Shown: piece after piece, positions 48,108 through 57,241 of the stretch
Numbering within the stretch: position 1 is the stretch's first letter
Layout: every line of letters begins with the position of its first letter
Source of the DNA: Streptomyces sp. MMG1533
GTDB taxonomy: Bacteria; Actinomycetota; Actinomycetes; Streptomycetales; Streptomycetaceae
NCBI RefSeq assembly: GCF_001279775.1
Contig: NZ_LGDG01000222.1
Coordinates: 23,951-87,950 of the forward strand
Direction of reading: 5' to 3'
DNA length: 64,000 bases
Program-made: the position numbers and the translations under genes
The notes under the pieces: generated by a model
What the model was told of the DNA's origin: nothing
Database searches by the model: none
The model's input: only the letters and a program-made list of their open reading frames with translations

Positions 48108-49648
48108 TGCTGCTGCGCCCCTTCCTGTACGACGGTGGGGGTGCCGTCGGGTCCGAGCTGGCGGGGAGCCACGTCGGGCAGCGCGCCGGCGCTCACCGGG
48201 GCCGGCTGCTGCGCGGGGCCCTCGGCCAGCACCCAGGTGTCCTTGGAGCCGCCGCCCTGGCTGGAGTTGACGATCAGGTTGCCCTCCTGGAGGGCGACCC
48301 GGGTGAGGCCGCCTGGCAGGACCCAGACATCGTTGCCGTCGTTGACGGCGAAGGGACGCAGGTCTATGTGGCGCGGAGCCATGCGTTCGCCCGCGAGGGT
48401 GGGGGAGGTGGACAGGGCGACGGGCCGCTGCGCGATGAAGCCGCGGGGGTCGGCGATGACGGCCTCGCGGGTGCGGTCGAGGGTCTCGCGGTCGGCCTTC
48501 GGGCCGATGACGATGCCCTGGCCGCCGGCTCCGTCGACCGGCTTGATGACGAGCTGGTCGATCTGGTCGAGGACGGCGTCCAACTGGCCGGGTTCGTCCG
48601 GCCGGAAGGACTCCACATTGGGGAGAATCGGTTCTTCGGAGAGGTAGTAACGGATCAGGTCAGGGACGTACGTGTAGAGCAGTTTGTCGTCCGCGATGCC
48701 GTTGCCGACGGCGTTGGCGAGGGTGACGTTGCCCGCGAGGGCGGCGCCCATGATGCCGGGGCAGCCGATCACCGAGTCGGGGCGGAAGTGGAGCGGGTCG
48801 AGGAAGTCGTCGTCCAGGCGCCGGTATACGACATGGACGGGTACCTCGCCGCGGGTCGTCCGCATCCACACCCGGTTGCCGCGGCAGGCCAGGTCGTGTC
48901 CCTCGACCAGCTGCACGCCCATCAGCCGGGCGAGCAGGGCGTGTTCGAAGTAGGCGGCGTTGCTCGGCCCGGGGGTCAGGACGACCACCCGCGGGTCCTG
49001 GGTGCCGTCGGGCGCGGCGGCCCGCAGGGCGGCGAGCAGGCGCTGGGCGTACCCGTCGACGGGCACGACGTGCTGTTCGGCGAAGAGGGACGGGAAGATC
49101 CGGGTCATCGCCCGGCGGTTCTCGATGACGTACGAGACCCCGCTGGGCACGCGCACGTTGTCCTCGAGGACGCGGAAGTCCCCGGCCTCGTCCCGGACGA
49201 GATCGATGCCGGCGACGTGGATGCGTACGCCTCCCGGTGGCTCGACCCCGTGGGCCGCGCGGTGGAAGTGGGGGGAGTTGAGGAGCAGCCGCCAGGGCAC
49301 GACACCGTCCTCGAAGGCACGGGCGGGCCCGTAGGCGTCGGCGAGGTAGGCCTCCAGGGCCCTGACTCTCTGGCTCACCCCGCGTTGTATGAGATCCCAT
49401 TCCAGGGCGTCCAGGATCCTGGGCACGAGGTCCAGCGGCCAGGGTCGCTCCTCGCCCGCGAAGGCGTAGGTCACCCCTCGGTCGGTGAACGCCCTGGCCA
49501 TCTGGTCCGCCCGGAAGCGAAGTTCACTCGGTTCGATCGGCTGAAGTGCAGCCAGCACCGGCTCATAGGCGGTCCTGACCTCACCCGGCCGCTCAAACAT
49601 CTCGTCCCACGCGTCGGCCAACGCGTATGCGTCAAATATGTCCGCCAT
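48104..49648 (-). CDS. Circularly permuted ATP-grasp family protein
   Basis: A 514-residue protein, ATG 49648. It contains IHVAGIDLVRDEAGDFRVLEDNVRVPSG, AVGNGIADDKLLYTYVPDLI and LVIKPVDGAGGQGIVIG, the ATP-binding loops of the CP_ATPgrasp family. These proteins are predicted carboxylate-amine ligases. First gene of the operon with the alpha-E and transglutaminase genes; substrate unknown. Confidence 0.92.
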   Translation of the reverse strand: MADIFDAYALADAWDEMFERPGEVRTAYEPVLAALQPIEPSELRFRADQMARAFTDRGVTYAFAGEERPWPLDLVPRILDALEWDLIQRGVSQRVRALEAYLADAYGPARAFEDGVVPWRLLLNSPHFHRAAHGVEPPGGVRIHVAGIDLVRDEAGDFRVLEDNVRVPSGVSYVIENRRAMTRIFPSLFAEQHVVPVDGYAQRLLAALRAAAPDGTQDPRVVVLTPGPSNAAYFEHALLARLMGVQLVEGHDLACRGNRVWMRTTRGEVPVHVVYRRLDDDFLDPLHFRPDSVIGCPGIMGAALAGNVTLANAVGNGIADDKLLYTYVPDLIRYYLSEEPILPNVESFRPDEPGQLDAVLDQIDQLVIKPVDGAGGQGIVIGPKADRETLDRTREAVIADPRGFIAQRPVALSTSPTLAGERMAPRHIDLRPFAVNDGNDVWVLPGGLTRVALQEGNLIVNSSQGGGSKDTWVLAEGPAQQPAPVSAGALPDVAPRQLGPDGTPTVVQEGAQQQ

Positions 49649-50030
49649 GGCCCGACGTTAGAGGCGGGACGTAACACGACGATCACTCGGGGATTTCCGG
49701 GAGCTCACGCGAAATCGGGGCGGGTCCCGGGCGGGGACGCAGCGGGGCCGCAGTGGAGGCGTGGCGGAGGCGTGGCGGAGGCGAGGGGCGCGGGCCCGGG
49801 GGCCGGAGCGGCGGTGCGGTGCGGCGGTGGCGGTGCGGGTTCCGCGCCGCCCCCGGCGGGTACGGAACACCACCATCAGCTTGTTGCAACCCGACTGGCG
49901 GAGGCGTGGAGTTAGTGGGACATACCGGGGTTTTCTGCCTGCCGCGAGGGGGTCAGCCGTGTTGCGGAGAGGGTCGGGTCCGCGCATAGTTGCGCTGCGG
50001 AAGACGCTGGAACCGGGGGTGGGATGGGCG
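49649..50030. other. Intergenic region with GGCG-rich repeats
   Basis: No gene seen. A repeated GTGGCGGAGGC unit lies around 49753-49790. The region separates the divergent ATP-grasp operon and first LuxR gene and must carry both promoters. Confidence 0.5.
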
Positions 50031-51083
50031 ATGGCCGGGCACGGGGCGGAGGAGCATCCACACGGTGCCGACCGACTGTGCGAGGCCGGGGACCGCGTGT
50101 ATTCCCGGGCCGTGCGGCGGGGCCGCGTGCCGCGCGGGGATGCCGAGCCGGTGCCCTGTCTGCTGGAGCTGGCCCTGTTGCATCCGGACCCTGACGACAT
50201 GGCGTGGCTGGTGCCCACGGCCCCCCAGGAGGTCATGACGCGGCTGCTGCGCGGGCTGTACGACGAGGTCAGCGCCGGCCAGCGGCGGGTGGGCTCGGCG
50301 GTCGCGGCCTTCGAGTGGTACGCCGGTCTCGGCGGCCCGCAGCCACAGGCGGCCGCCGCCGAGGGCAGCGCGATCCGCGTCCTCGACGGCCTCTCCCGCA
50401 TCCAGGCCGCGATGGACGAGGCGACGGAGGCGTGCACGGCGGAGGTCCTCACCGTCCAGCCCGGCGGCATCCGTCCCGAGCACGAGTTGACGGAGGGCCT
50501 GCACAGGGCGTTGGCGCTGCGCGGCCGGGGCGTTCGCATGCGCGATCTGTACACGCACGTGGCCCGGCACGGGCAGGGCCTGCTCAACTACCTGGAGCTG
50601 ATGGGCGGCACGGTCCAGGCGCGGACGCTCGACGAAGTGATCGACCGGCTCATCCTCTTCGACCGCACGGTGGCCTTCATCCCGGCGAACGCGGACCGCA
50701 CACTCGCCCTCGAACTACGCCACCCGGCGCTGGTGGAGTACCTGGTCACGGTCTTCGAGCGCCTCTGGCGGCTCGCGATCCCGCTGACCGCCCCCCTCCC
50801 CGACACCGGCATCGAGGGCATCTCGCACCGCGAGCAGTCCATCGCGGCGCTGCTCGCGGAGGGCCACCAGGACGCGGTGATCGCGGAACGGCTGGGGATA
50901 AGCGTCCGGACCTGCCGGGCGCACATCGCGCGGTTGTCGGAGACGCTCGGCGCCGCCAGCCGTACCCAACTGGGCGTCCGCATCGCCCAGGTCGGCCTGG
51001 ACGGCGCGGCGCGTCCGGCCGACGTCGGGTCGGGGCCGGGCTCGCTCACGCTTCCTGATCAAGGATCCCGGACCGTCCGATGA
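50031..51083 (+). CDS. LuxR-type regulator with TrmB-like sensor region, paralogue 1
   Basis: A 350-residue protein; ATG 50031 with a GGGGGTGGG stretch upstream. N-terminus: CEAGDRVYSRAVRRGRVPRG and CLLELALLHPDPDDMAWL. Centre: EVLTVQPGGIRPEHELTEGL, a PLD/TrmB-like ligand region. C-terminal LuxR HTH: HREQSIAALLAEGHQDAVIAERLGISVRTCRAHIARL. Same architecture as the two following regulators. Its last 38 bp overlap the convergent paralogue 2 gene. Confidence 0.85.
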   Translation: MAGHGAEEHPHGADRLCEAGDRVYSRAVRRGRVPRGDAEPVPCLLELALLHPDPDDMAWLVPTAPQEVMTRLLRGLYDEVSAGQRRVGSAVAAFEWYAGLGGPQPQAAAAEGSAIRVLDGLSRIQAAMDEATEACTAEVLTVQPGGIRPEHELTEGLHRALALRGRGVRMRDLYTHVARHGQGLLNYLELMGGTVQARTLDEVIDRLILFDRTVAFIPANADRTLALELRHPALVEYLVTVFERLWRLAIPLTAPLPDTGIEGISHREQSIAALLAEGHQDAVIAERLGISVRTCRAHIARLSETLGAASRTQLGVRIAQVGLDGAARPADVGSGPGSLTLPDQGSRTVR

Positions 51084-52017
51084 GGTAACCGAGCTGTGCC
51101 CGGCTCTCGCTGCCGAGCGTCGCGGCGAGTTTGGCGATGTGGACGCGGGCGGTGCGGATGTTCATGCCGAGGCGGTCGGCGATGACGGCGTCGGTGTGGC
51201 CCTCGACGAGGAGGGCGGCTATGGCGCGCTGGCGGGGTGTGATGCCGTTCAGGGTGGGCTGCTGGACGGCCTCGGGGTGCATCGGGGTGGCCAGGCGCCA
51301 GAGGCGGTCGAAGGTGGTGGCGAAGAAGTCGACGAGCGCCGGATGGCGGACTTCCAGGGCGAGTTTGCGGTCCTTGCTCGCGGGGACGAAGGCGACGCTC
51401 CGGTCGATGACGATCAGCCGCTCCGGGACCTCGTCGAGGGTGCGCACTTCGACATCACCCGCCAGGTACTCGTAGTGGGCGAGCACCGCGGGGTCGTGGC
51501 GCGTGGTGTGCTGGTAGAGGGTGCGCATGCGGCAGCCCCGGGCGAGTACTTCGCGGTCGCGGCGCAGCGCGATGCTCAGGGCGGTGGCGGGGCGCTTCCC
51601 GCCCGGCTGCACGGTGAGCACCTCGTCCTGGGCGGTGTTCAGGGCCTGTTCGATGACCGTGTTGATCTGGTCGAGCCCGCTGAGCAGCCTGATCACGGGG
51701 TTGCCCAGCGACACGGCGTCCGGGACGGCGGCCTCCAGAAGCGGGGTGAAGGCCTCGACCAGCCGCTCCTCGTGCCGCCTGCGGCGGGCGACGCCCTCCT
51801 CGATGGCGAGCACCAGCCGCGGCAGGGCCAGGGCCGGAGCGACGGGACGCATCCAGCGCGGATCCACGACGTCCGGCTGCAGCAGACCCGAGTCGACCAC
51901 GCAGGGCAGGGAGTCGGCCCTGTGCGAGGCGACCCGGCCGTCACGCAGTGCGGTGTCGTACAGGCTCAGGCCCGCCTCACACACTTCCTCCGTCGCGTGC
52001 CGGTGGCCCTCGGTCAT
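51046..52017 (-). CDS. LuxR-type regulator with TrmB-like sensor region, paralogue 2
   Basis: A 323-residue protein; ATG 52017 overlaps the stop of paralogue 3 (ATGA), so the two are coupled. It contains EVLTVQPGGKRPATAL in the central region and HTH TPRQRAIAALLVEGHTDAVI, ADRLGMNIRTARVHIAKL. The Cys and acidic N-terminal landmarks differ from paralogues 1 and 3 (PCVVDSGLLQPDVVDPRW). Ligand unknown. Confidence 0.85.
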   Translation of the reverse strand: MTEGHRHATEEVCEAGLSLYDTALRDGRVASHRADSLPCVVDSGLLQPDVVDPRWMRPVAPALALPRLVLAIEEGVARRRRHEERLVEAFTPLLEAAVPDAVSLGNPVIRLLSGLDQINTVIEQALNTAQDEVLTVQPGGKRPATALSIALRRDREVLARGCRMRTLYQHTTRHDPAVLAHYEYLAGDVEVRTLDEVPERLIVIDRSVAFVPASKDRKLALEVRHPALVDFFATTFDRLWRLATPMHPEAVQQPTLNGITPRQRAIAALLVEGHTDAVIADRLGMNIRTARVHIAKLAATLGSESRAQLGYLIGRSGILDQEA

Positions 52018-53024
52018 GGCTGTGTGTCTTCCTTCGATGCCGAGTGATCCTGGTTCAGGATCCCCGCCTGGGCGATGAGGAACCCGAGCTGCGCCCGGCT
52101 CCCGCTGCCCAGTGCCGCGGCCAGCTTGGCTATGTGGGCCCGGCAGGTGCGGACGTTCATGCCCAGTCGCCGGGCGATGGCCTCGTCGACATGGCCCTCG
52201 ATGAGGAGCTTGGCGATGGATCGCTGGACACCCGTGATGCCCTCGGGCGTGGATTCGTACGGGACCTCGTCCAGGAGGGGGGTTGCCCGCTGCCAGAGTT
52301 GTTCGAAAACCTTGATGAGGTACTGCACGAGACCGGGGTGACGCAGTTCCAGGGCCACCGTCCGGTCGTCCTGGGCGGGGATGAAGGCGACGGTCGTGTC
52401 GCAGATGATGAGCCGCTCGATGAGTTCTTCGAGCGTGCGGATCTCGACCTTGGCGCCGGCCATCTTGTCCATGTACGCGTAGGTGCTCTGGCTGTGCCGG
52501 ACCGTGTGCTGGTACAGGGTGCGCACGGAGATGCCGCGCTCGATCAGGGGCTTGCTGCGCTTCAGGGCCTGGCTGAGGATGTGCTCCGGCCTGCTGCCGC
52601 CGGGCTGGACCGTCAGGACCTCGGTGCGGGCCTCGGCGATCGCCACGTCGAGTGCCGAGTGGATCCGGTCGATGCCCTCCAGCACGGTGATCGCGTGCGT
52701 GGTCGCCGGTTTCTGGGCACCGATGTCCAGGAAGGGCTGGAAGGTGTCCGCGAGGTCGAGGGTGAGCCGGCGACGGTCCTGGATCTCGCGTTCCAGTGGC
52801 TGGAGCTGTTGGGCCAGCACGACGGACGGCGGAACCGGGCGCAGCCACTGGGCGTCATCCGGATCGGGATGGAGCAGCGCGAATTCGAGCAGACACGGCG
52901 CGGGCTCGACCTCGTCTCGGGAGACGCGTCCCGTGCCGAGGGCGGTGGCATAAATCCGCGCACCTTCCGCACATAGGTCGGCTATGCCATGCGGATGTGT
53001 CCCATTTGCGCTCTTCGATGGCAA
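52014..53024 (-). CDS. LuxR-type regulator with TrmB-like sensor region, paralogue 3
   Basis: A 336-residue protein. The start is TTG 53024 with GGTGGAG five bases upstream; no nearer ATG/GTG is in frame. It has LCAEGARIYATALGTGRV, CLLEFALLHPDPDDAQWL, EVLTVQPGGSRPEHILSQAL and HTH GVQRSIAKLLIEGHVDEAIA, RRLGMNVRTCRAHIAKL. It is divergent from the DVGW-repeat peptide gene across 112 bp, which suggests it controls that gene. Confidence 0.85.
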   Translation of the reverse strand: MPSKSANGTHPHGIADLCAEGARIYATALGTGRVSRDEVEPAPCLLEFALLHPDPDDAQWLRPVPPSVVLAQQLQPLEREIQDRRRLTLDLADTFQPFLDIGAQKPATTHAITVLEGIDRIHSALDVAIAEARTEVLTVQPGGSRPEHILSQALKRSKPLIERGISVRTLYQHTVRHSQSTYAYMDKMAGAKVEIRTLEELIERLIICDTTVAFIPAQDDRTVALELRHPGLVQYLIKVFEQLWQRATPLLDEVPYESTPEGITGVQRSIAKLLIEGHVDEAIARRLGMNVRTCRAHIAKLAAALGSGSRAQLGFLIAQAGILNQDHSASKEDTQP

Positions 53025-53057
53025 ATCTCCACCCCCCAGGGTCCTGAACGTGCAGGA

Positions 53058-53075
53058 ACATGATGCATCGCATGT
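53058..53075. promoter_or_regulatory. Candidate operator between LuxR paralogue 3 and peptide gene
   Basis: ACATG-ATGCATCG-CATGT, an inverted repeat with 5-bp arms and 8-bp spacer in the shared divergent promoter region. A candidate regulator site only. Confidence 0.3.
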
Positions 53076-53136
53076 GTGGCATTGACGTGCCTGAATGAGC
53101 CATCGTCTTGTTTCACGGGGGAGAGGAAGCCATCAA

Positions 53137-53394
53137 GTGAGGACGAAGCCGACTATGAAAAAGAGAATGCTTCGCTCGGTGCTTGCCACTGCCTTCGTTG
53201 TTGCGCTGGCCAGCGGTGCGGCCGGTCCTCTCGACGTCGGCTGGGCGAGTCCCACCGCAGAGACCAGCACGGCTGCGGTGAAGGACGTCGGCTGGGCGAC
53301 CGTCGCCGGTGTCAGTGACGACGTCGGTTGGGTGGTCACCGCCGGCGCCAGTGACGATGTCGGCTGGTCCACCCCGGCAGGCGCGGACGCATGA
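53137..53394 (+). CDS. Secreted peptide with four DVGW repeats
   Basis: An 85-residue product from GTG 53137 (GAGGAAG seven bases upstream); ATG 53155 would give 79 residues. A basic N-terminus and hydrophobic core (MLRSVLATAFVVALASGAAG) form a signal peptide. The remainder has DVGW at residues 33-36, 50-53, 62-65 and 74-77. The last three start 12-residue repeats: DVGWATVAGVSD, DVGWVVTAGASD, DVGWSTPAGADA. It has no Cys. The regular Trp-bearing repeats resemble a multi-core precursor or a self-assembling secreted peptide. It overlaps the next gene by ATGA and lies divergent from a LuxR regulator. No known family recognised. Confidence 0.75.
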   Translation: MRTKPTMKKRMLRSVLATAFVVALASGAAGPLDVGWASPTAETSTAAVKDVGWATVAGVSDDVGWVVTAGASDDVGWSTPAGADA

Positions 53395-53726
53395 CCACCC
53401 CACCCGACGACCGCTCCTTCCGCCGCGAAATGGCCACGGCCTACCGCTCCGGCTGGCACTTCATCGACCTCGTCACCGCGATCCCCCACGCCGGTGACTC
53501 GCTGATGGTGACCGTCTTCGGTGAGCCGGTCGTCGTGACGCGCGACGAGGACGAGGACGTACGGGCCTACCGGTGCCTGAGGCGGCCCCGGGGCGCACCG
53601 CAGCCTGTGCGGTGTGCCATTCGGTACGGAATGATCTTTGTGAACCTGGACCAGCGGGACCATCGACTGGTGGAGCCGGACGCTCCGCCCGTAAGGACCA
53701 TCTCAGCCACCCCCCGCAGTGCCTGA
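53391..53726 (+). CDS. Rieske-like small protein lacking the His iron ligands
   Basis: A 111-residue protein whose ATG overlaps the peptide gene stop. The pattern GWHFIDLVTAIPHAGDSLMV, FGEPVVVTRDEDEDVRAY follows the N-terminal Rieske domain of ring-hydroxylating oxygenases. But the ligand motifs read C62-L-R64 and C75-A-I-R78: both His are Arg and the linker is short (10 residues). So it probably cannot hold a [2Fe-2S] cluster. It may be a binding or chaperone partner of the DVGW peptide. It is followed by a strong terminator at 53770. Confidence 0.65.
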   Translation: MTTPPDDRSFRREMATAYRSGWHFIDLVTAIPHAGDSLMVTVFGEPVVVTRDEDEDVRAYRCLRRPRGAPQPVRCAIRYGMIFVNLDQRDHRLVEPDAPPVRTISATPRSA

Positions 53727-53769
53727 CGCGATTCCCCCGTCGTAACAGATCGCTCAGGTGCTTCCCCCC

Positions 53770-53810
53770 GCAGCGGCGTCACCGTGACCTGAACACGGTG
53801 ACGCCGCTGC
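53770..53810 (+). terminator. Rho-independent terminator after the peptide operon
   Basis: GCAGCGGCGTCACCGTG and its complement form a perfect 17-bp stem with a 7-nt loop, followed by AGTTTT. Confidence 0.9.
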
Positions 53811-53946
53811 AGTTTTGCGGGACATTTCCGGGTATCGGGCGAATCGACGTGTGGCCGAAAGCAGTCGATCTTGCGTGCGGTGCGGGTCTCGGCGGGTCTC
53901 GAAGACCGACCGTCCAGTCTTTTTTCCGCGCCCGGTCTCCCGCCGC

Positions 53947-54360
53947 TCAGCCCCGCCCCATCGCCCGTGTGAGCTCGATCTCGATCACCACGCGCGTCGG
54001 GTTCGGGCGCGGCGCCCGCCCGTAGCGCTCCTCGAAGCGGCGCTCCGCCTCCGCGACCTGTTCCGTCTCCGTGCGCACGAACGCCCGGCCCTCCAGCGTG
54101 GCCCAGCGGCGGCCGTCGACCTGACAGGCCGCGACCCGGGCGCCCGCCGGGCCCGCCGCCAGGATGTTGCGCACCTTCGTGCTGCCCTTGTCCGCGATCA
54201 CCCGAGCAAGTCGGCCCTCGGGGTCGTATGTCACCCCGACCGGTACTACGTGCGGGCTGCCGTCCGGGCGTGGTGTCGTCAGGGTGCACAGGTGCCGTTC
54301 GCGCCAGAAGCTGAGGTACGACGCGTCCGGGGCACCCGGGTCCTGGGGATATGCGGCCAT
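53947..54360 (-). CDS. Pyridoxamine 5'-phosphate oxidase-like FMN/F420-binding protein
   Basis: A 137-residue protein; ATG 54360. It contains YLSFWRERHLCTLTTPRPDG, SPHVVPVGVTYDPEGRL and VAACQVDGRRWATLEGRA, the split-barrel PNPOx-like family. Members of this size often bind F420 or FMN in actinobacteria. The gene is divergent from clpB; the HAIR site lies between them. Confidence 0.85.
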   Translation of the reverse strand: MAAYPQDPGAPDASYLSFWRERHLCTLTTPRPDGSPHVVPVGVTYDPEGRLARVIADKGSTKVRNILAAGPAGARVAACQVDGRRWATLEGRAFVRTETEQVAEAERRFEERYGRAPRPNPTRVVIEIELTRAMGRG

Positions 54361-54399
54361 GGTCCGGAACTTAACCGCTCCGGTCCTCCCGCGGACCAC

Positions 54400-54420
54400 C
54401 TTGAGTGGCATAGACTCAAG
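54400..54420 (+). promoter_or_regulatory. HAIR operator of clpB
   Basis: CTTGAGT-N7-ACTCAAG, a perfect HspR site 75 bp before the clpB start. It places clpB in the same regulon as the dnaK operon of this window. Confidence 0.92.
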
Positions 54421-54494
54421 TTTGTGTACGGTGACTGAGTCAGAGTTACGGGACGGCCGACGACAAGGACGCCCAGGAGGAGGAGACAGAGAAC

Positions 54495-57092
54495 GTGGAC
54501 GCCGAGCTGACCAACCGGAGCCGGGACGCCATCAACGCGGCCGGCAACCGGGCCGTGACCGAGGGGCACCCCGACCTCACCCCGGCCCACCTGCTCCTGG
54601 CGCTGCTTCAGGGGCAGGAGAACGAGAACATCGTCGATCTGCTGGCCGCCGTCGACGCCGACCAGGCCGCCGTGCGGGCCGGCGCGGAGAAGGCGCTCGC
54701 CTCCCTGCCCAGCGTGACCGGGTCCACCGTCGCGCCCCCGCAGCCCAACCGCGAGCTGCTCGCCGTGATCGCGGACGCCGGCGAGCGGGCCAAGGAGCTC
54801 GGCGACGAGTACCTCTCCACCGAGCACCTGCTGATCGGCATCGCCGCGAAGGGCGGCCCGGCCGGCGACGTACTCTCCGGGCAGGGGGCCACGGCGAAGA
54901 AGCTGTCGGAGGCCTTCCAGAAGGCAAGGGGAGGACGCCGCGTGACCACCGCCGATCCCGAGGGCCAGTACAAGGCCCTGGAGAAGTTCGGAACCGACTT
55001 CACCGCCGCCGCGCGGGAGGGCAAGCTCGATCCCGTCATCGGACGGGACCAGGAGATCCGGCGGGTGGTGCAGGTGCTGTCCCGGCGGACCAAGAACAAT
55101 CCCGTGCTCATCGGGGAGCCGGGCGTCGGCAAGACCGCCGTGGTCGAAGGGCTCGCCCAGCGGATCATCAAGGGCGATGTGCCCGAGTCCCTCAAGAACA
55201 AGCGGCTCGTCGCGCTCGACCTCGGTGCCATGGTGGCGGGAGCGAAGTACCGCGGTGAGTTCGAGGAGCGGCTGAAGACCGTCCTCGCGGAGATCAAGGA
55301 CTCCGACGGGCAGATCATCACCTTCATCGACGAGCTGCACACCGTCGTGGGCGCGGGCGCCGGCGGGGACTCCGCCATGGACGCCGGCAACATGCTCAAG
55401 CCCATGCTCGCCCGCGGTGAGCTGCGCATGGTCGGCGCCACGACCCTCGACGAGTACCGCGAGCGGATCGAGAAGGACCCGGCGCTGGAGCGCAGGTTCC
55501 AGCAGGTGCTGGTCGCCGAGCCGACCGTCGAGGACACCATCGCGATCCTGCGCGGGCTCAAGGGGCGGTACGAGGCCCACCACAAGGTCGTGATCGCGGA
55601 CAGCGCGCTGGTGGCGGCCGCGACGCTCTCCGACCGGTACATCACCTCCCGCTTCCTCCCCGACAAGGCCATCGACCTGGTCGACGAGGCGGCGTCCCGG
55701 CTCCGTATGGAGATCGACTCCTCGCCCCTGGAGATCGACGAACTCCAGCGCGGTGTCGACCGGTTGAAGATGGAGGAGCTCGCGCTGGTGAAGGAGACCG
55801 ACCCGGCCTCGCGCGAGCGGCTGGAGCGGCTGCGGCGCGATCTCGCCGACAAGGAGGAGGAGCTGCGGGGCCTGACCGCCCGCTGGGAGAAGGAGAAGCA
55901 GTCCCTCAACCGCGTCGGTGAGCTGAAGGAGAAGCTCGACGAACTGCGCGGCCAGGCCGAACGGGCCCAGCGCGACGGCGACTTCGACACCGCCTCCAAG
56001 CTGCTGTACGGCGAGATCCCCACCCTGGAACGGGACTTGGAGGCCGCCTCCCAGGCCGAGGAGGAGGCCGCCAAGGACACCATGGTCAAGGAGGAGGTCG
56101 GCGCCGACGACATCGCCGACACCGTCGCCGCCTGGACCGGCATCCCCGCCGGGCGCCTCCTGGAGGGCGAGACGCAGAAACTCCTGCGTATGGAGGAGGA
56201 GTTGGGCCGCCGCCTCATCGGGCAGACGGAGGCCGTGCAGGCGGTGTCGGACGCGGTACGCCGCACCCGCGCCGGCATCGCGGACCCCGACCGTCCCACC
56301 GGCTCCTTCCTCTTCCTCGGCCCCACCGGCGTCGGCAAGACCGAACTCGCCAAGGCGCTCGCCGACTTCCTCTTCGACGACGAGCGGGCGATGGTCCGCA
56401 TCGACATGAGCGAGTACGGCGAGAAGCACACCGTCTCGCGGCTCGTCGGCGCGCCTCCCGGCTACGTCGGCTACGAGGAGGGCGGCCAGCTCACGGAGGC
56501 GGTGCGGCGGCGGCCGTACAGCGTCGTCCTGCTCGACGAGGTCGAGAAGGCGCATCCGGAGGTCTTCGACATCCTCCTCCAGGTGCTGGACGACGGCCGC
56601 CTGACGGACGGCCAGGGGCGCACGGTCGACTTCCGCAACACGATCCTCGTCCTGACGTCCAACCTGGGAAGTCAGTTCCTGGTCGATCCGGTCACCAGCG
56701 AGGCGGAGAAGAAGGAGCAGGTACTGGAGGTGGTCCGGACCTCCTTCAAGCCGGAGTTCCTCAACCGCCTCGACGACCTGGTCGTCTTCTCGGCCCTGTC
56801 GAAGGACGACCTCAGCCGGATCGCCCGCCTCCAGATCGACCGCCTCGCGGCGCGCCTCGCCGAGCGGCGCCTCACCCTGGAGGTCGGTGACGAGGCCCTG
56901 GCCTGGCTCGCGACCGAGGGCATGGACCCGGCGTACGGCGCCCGCCCCCTGCGCCGCCTCGTCCAGACCGCCATCGGCGACCGCCTCGCCAAGGAGATCC
57001 TCTCCGGCGAGATCAAGGACGGCGACACGGTCCGGGTGGACGTGTTCGGGGACGGCCTGATCGTGGGTCCGGCCACCGGAAAGACGCTGTAG
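54495..57092 (+). CDS. clpB: ATP-dependent disaggregase ClpB
   Basis: An 865-residue protein, GTG 54495 with GGAGGAGGAGA upstream. Clp N-domain repeats (residues 1-145), AAA-1 with [13 protein letters not shown] (near 206), the coiled-coil M-domain (about 410-520, e.g. [20 protein letters not shown]), AAA-2 with [13 protein letters not shown] (near 611) and [11 protein letters not shown]. Works with DnaK to rescue aggregates. The length is typical. HspR-regulated through the HAIR site. Confidence 0.98.
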   Translation: MDAELTNRSRDAINAAGNRAVTEGHPDLTPAHLLLALLQGQENENIVDLLAAVDADQAAVRAGAEKALASLPSVTGSTVAPPQPNRELLAVIADAGERAKELGDEYLSTEHLLIGIAAKGGPAGDVLSGQGATAKKLSEAFQKARGGRRVTTADPEGQYKALEKFGTDFTAAAREGKLDPVIGRDQEIRRVVQVLSRRTKNNPVLIGEPGVGKTAVVEGLAQRIIKGDVPESLKNKRLVALDLGAMVAGAKYRGEFEERLKTVLAEIKDSDGQIITFIDELHTVVGAGAGGDSAMDAGNMLKPMLARGELRMVGATTLDEYRERIEKDPALERRFQQVLVAEPTVEDTIAILRGLKGRYEAHHKVVIADSALVAAATLSDRYITSRFLPDKAIDLVDEAASRLRMEIDSSPLEIDELQRGVDRLKMEELALVKETDPASRERLERLRRDLADKEEELRGLTARWEKEKQSLNRVGELKEKLDELRGQAERAQRDGDFDTASKLLYGEIPTLERDLEAASQAEEEAAKDTMVKEEVGADDIADTVAAWTGIPAGRLLEGETQKLLRMEEELGRRLIGQTEAVQAVSDAVRRTRAGIADPDRPTGSFLFLGPTGVGKTELAKALADFLFDDERAMVRIDMSEYGEKHTVSRLVGAPPGYVGYEEGGQLTEAVRRRPYSVVLLDEVEKAHPEVFDILLQVLDDGRLTDGQGRTVDFRNTILVLTSNLGSQFLVDPVTSEAEKKEQVLEVVRTSFKPEFLNRLDDLVVFSALSKDDLSRIARLQIDRLAARLAERRLTLEVGDEALAWLATEGMDPAYGARPLRRLVQTAIGDRLAKEILSGEIKDGDTVRVDVFGDGLIVGPATGKTL

Positions 57093-57241
57093 TACGTCAT
57101 GAGCCGTACGCCGGGTACTCGGCGTACGGCTGCCCCGGTGACCGGATCGAGTCAGCCGACGGCTGACAGACTCGCCGGGGCTTGCCACCCCCCTCCCCGC
57201 ATGGGGGAGGATGGCGGGATCCGTACGAAGGGAAAATCACG

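Noticed and set aside
49753..49790. Possible CRISPR or regulatory array from GTGGCGGAGGC repeats
   Set aside because: Units are short, contiguous and without spacers; ordinary low complexity.
53391..53726. Functional Rieske oxygenase
   Set aside because: Both His ligands are Arg, the linker is short and the catalytic domain is absent.
54279..57188. Long minus-strand frame opposite clpB
   Set aside because: Antisense shadow of a GC-rich gene; no family-like sequence.
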